Source: Planctomycetota bacterium (GTDB lineage: Bacteria > Planctomycetota > UBA1135 > GCA-002686595). From it: a stretch of DNA of 32,313 nt. A program made the translations under genes and the position numbers. The notes below the pieces were generated by a model, which was not told the DNA's origin, ran no database searches, and saw only the letters and a program-made list of their open reading frames with translations. Below are positions 31,266 to 32,313 of the stretch, piece by piece (the first letter of the stretch is position 1; each line of letters begins with the position of its first letter). The stretch spans positions 1-32,313 of the forward strand of contig JARGPD010000041.1 of assembly GCA_029212845.1 (NCBI GenBank), in the 5' to 3' direction.

Positions 31266-32313
31266 CTACTCTTCGGCCGCCAGGACCAGCTCGGGATCCA
31301 GGCCCAAGTCGTAGAGGTGCTGGCCCAGCTCCGTGCGGAAGAGCGAGGCGCGGGTCGCGCCGAGGTCACGCAGCACGACTCTGGCCGCCGAGCGATTGCC
31401 GGCCAGCTCTAGGGCCGCGGCGAGCCCCATGGCCAGGTCGCCGCGCTCCGGCCAGCGCTGGGTCGAGCGGATCAGGAATGGGATCGCGGCGATCGGCTCT
31501 CCGGCATCGAGCAGCTCGAAGCCCCGGCGCACGCCGGCTTCGGCCTCGGCCAGCTCGAACAGCTCGTTGGCGGCCGGAAGGCCCGGCAGGGCCGCCAGGC
31601 TGGCCAGCAGGGAGTCCTCGAGGCGCTGGCTCCAGGTCTCCATGGCCAAGCTGCCGGGCGCCGCGGCGGCATGGTGGTTGACCCAGGCATGGGCCAGGTG
31701 GGCCATGCGCAGGTGGCGGCCTGCCTGCAGGGCTGGCGCGGCGGTCATGGGGCCGTCGACTCCACCGAGCAGGGGCCCCCAGGCTGCGGGCAGGGGCGTG
31801 GCGCGCCCGAAGAGCTGTTCGAGGTTGCGCGCGCGACGGCGCCACGCGTCCGCTTCCCCAAGCACCGGCACGAAGCCGCCGGCCAGCTCGAACAGGCCGC
31901 GGCCTTGCGGATCACTGGGCCGCGGGGAGGGCAGCACCGCCACGAAGCGGGCGAGCTGGGCGAGGCCCTCGTCGAGGACCTCGAGCCGGGGCGTTGGGAG
32001 GTCGGCGCCCCCGACGAGGAAGACCTCGTCCTCGACGAACCACGCGGTCGCGCTGGGATGGGCAGCGGCGAAGCCCGTGAGCGCCGCGGTGAAGCACTCG
32101 GCATCGAGCTCGGTCGAGAGGTGCGCGATCACGACTCCACCGGGAGCGGGCTCGTCGGCCAGGACGGCCAGGCGCTCGCGGCGAAAGGCGGTCGGGTCGC
32201 CGGGGGCGAGCACGACGAGCACGGCGGACCAGGCCGAGGCGGTCTCGGCCAAGGCGCCGCTCCGGCTGGGAAGGCCCGTGCTCGAGCTCGGGCCGATGCG
32301 CCGGATAGGTCCC
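31266..32313 (-). CDS. C-terminal part of a probable spermidine-synthase-like protein, cut by right edge
   Basis: The frame is open to the window end without a stop, so the true start lies outside. The first visible part (SAWSAVLVVLAPG, then RRERLAVLADEPAPGGVVIAHL, FTAALTGFAAAHPSATAWFVEDEVFLVGG) matches the late Rossmann strands of polyamine-aminopropyltransferase-like proteins of the kind that are often fused to membrane domains. The remaining 230 residues are Ala/Leu-rich helices that look like TPR-type repeats (ELFELAEAEAGVRRGFELLDAG, AIPFLIRSTQRWPERGDLAMGLAAALELAGN). An internal TTG at 32252 could start a shorter protein, but upstream in-frame codons are open. Catalytic residues would lie upstream of the edge, so activity cannot be judged. 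The family call is a pattern match and moderately sure at best. Confidence 0.5.
   Translation of the reverse strand, partial: GPIRRIGPSSSTGLPSRSGALAETASAWSAVLVVLAPGDPTAFRRERLAVLADEPAPGGVVIAHLSTELDAECFTAALTGFAAAHPSATAWFVEDEVFLVGGADLPTPRLEVLDEGLAQLARFVAVLPSPRPSDPQGRGLFELAGGFVPVLGEADAWRRRARNLEQLFGRATPLPAAWGPLLGGVDGPMTAAPALQAGRHLRMAHLAHAWVNHHAAAAPGSLAMETWSQRLEDSLLASLAALPGLPAANELFELAEAEAGVRRGFELLDAGEPIAAIPFLIRSTQRWPERGDLAMGLAAALELAGNRSAARVVLRDLGATRASLFRTELGQHLYDLGLDPELVLAAEE

Overview
The window is 32.3 kb of very GC-rich bacterial chromosome (roughly 70% by eye), packed with genes on both strands. It looks like ordinary chromosome rather than a mobile island: I see no IS element, phage gene, tRNA, rRNA or CRISPR array. 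The likeliest source is a planctomycete or close relative. That is inferred from a membrane-spanning FHA-Ser/Thr kinase with a long outer region, a GldA/GldF/GldG/DUF4340 ABC cassette, a secreted squalene-cyclase-repeat/lectin protein, few Shine-Dalgarno sequences and frequent GTG/TTG starts. A ribosomal-protein or 16S gene would be needed to confirm it.

Left part (1-4066, minus strand): a central-carbon cluster read gap, pgk, rpe, accD. It covers triose-phosphate oxidation, substrate-level phosphorylation, a pentose-phosphate step and the first committed step of fatty-acid synthesis. A strong intrinsic terminator lies between gap and pgk. accD runs off the left edge and overlaps rpe by ATGA.

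Plus-strand block (about 4310-11348): tilS (tRNA-Ile lysidine synthetase), then a tight run of a YggS-type PLP protein, an FHA-Ser/Thr kinase, a divergent purine-nucleoside-phosphorylase-fold protein and purN, joined by overlaps or a 3-nt gap. It meets the next block tail to tail with overlapping 3' ends.

Minus-strand block (11320-20582): the ABC cassette (ATPase, permease, GldG-like protein, DUF4340 protein), followed by mrfA-mrfB, a helicase and exonuclease pair known in Bacillus for mitomycin C lesion repair. Upstream on the same strand are a secreted Gly-rich protein (20724-21842) and dnaK (22028-23941, TTG start), each followed by a hairpin.

Right part: a divergent SGNH hydrolase (24181-25332); then a minus-strand operon of a cytosolic histidine kinase, an NtrC-type sigma-54 activator and a secreted protein with an exact F-type (fucose) lectin motif plus an alpha/alpha-toroid. 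Last come a fusion of a TsaC/YwlC domain with a YwlE-like phosphatase domain on the plus strand, and the C-terminal part of a probable spermidine-synthase-like protein cut by the right edge.

The points most worth following are the TsaC-phosphatase fusion whose P-loop has the threonine typical of protein-arginine phosphatases, the two-component-linked F-type lectin, the nucleoside-phosphorylase homologue lacking nearly all catalytic residues, and the GAPDH with a lysine/alanine tail. No gap between genes exceeds about 300 bases.
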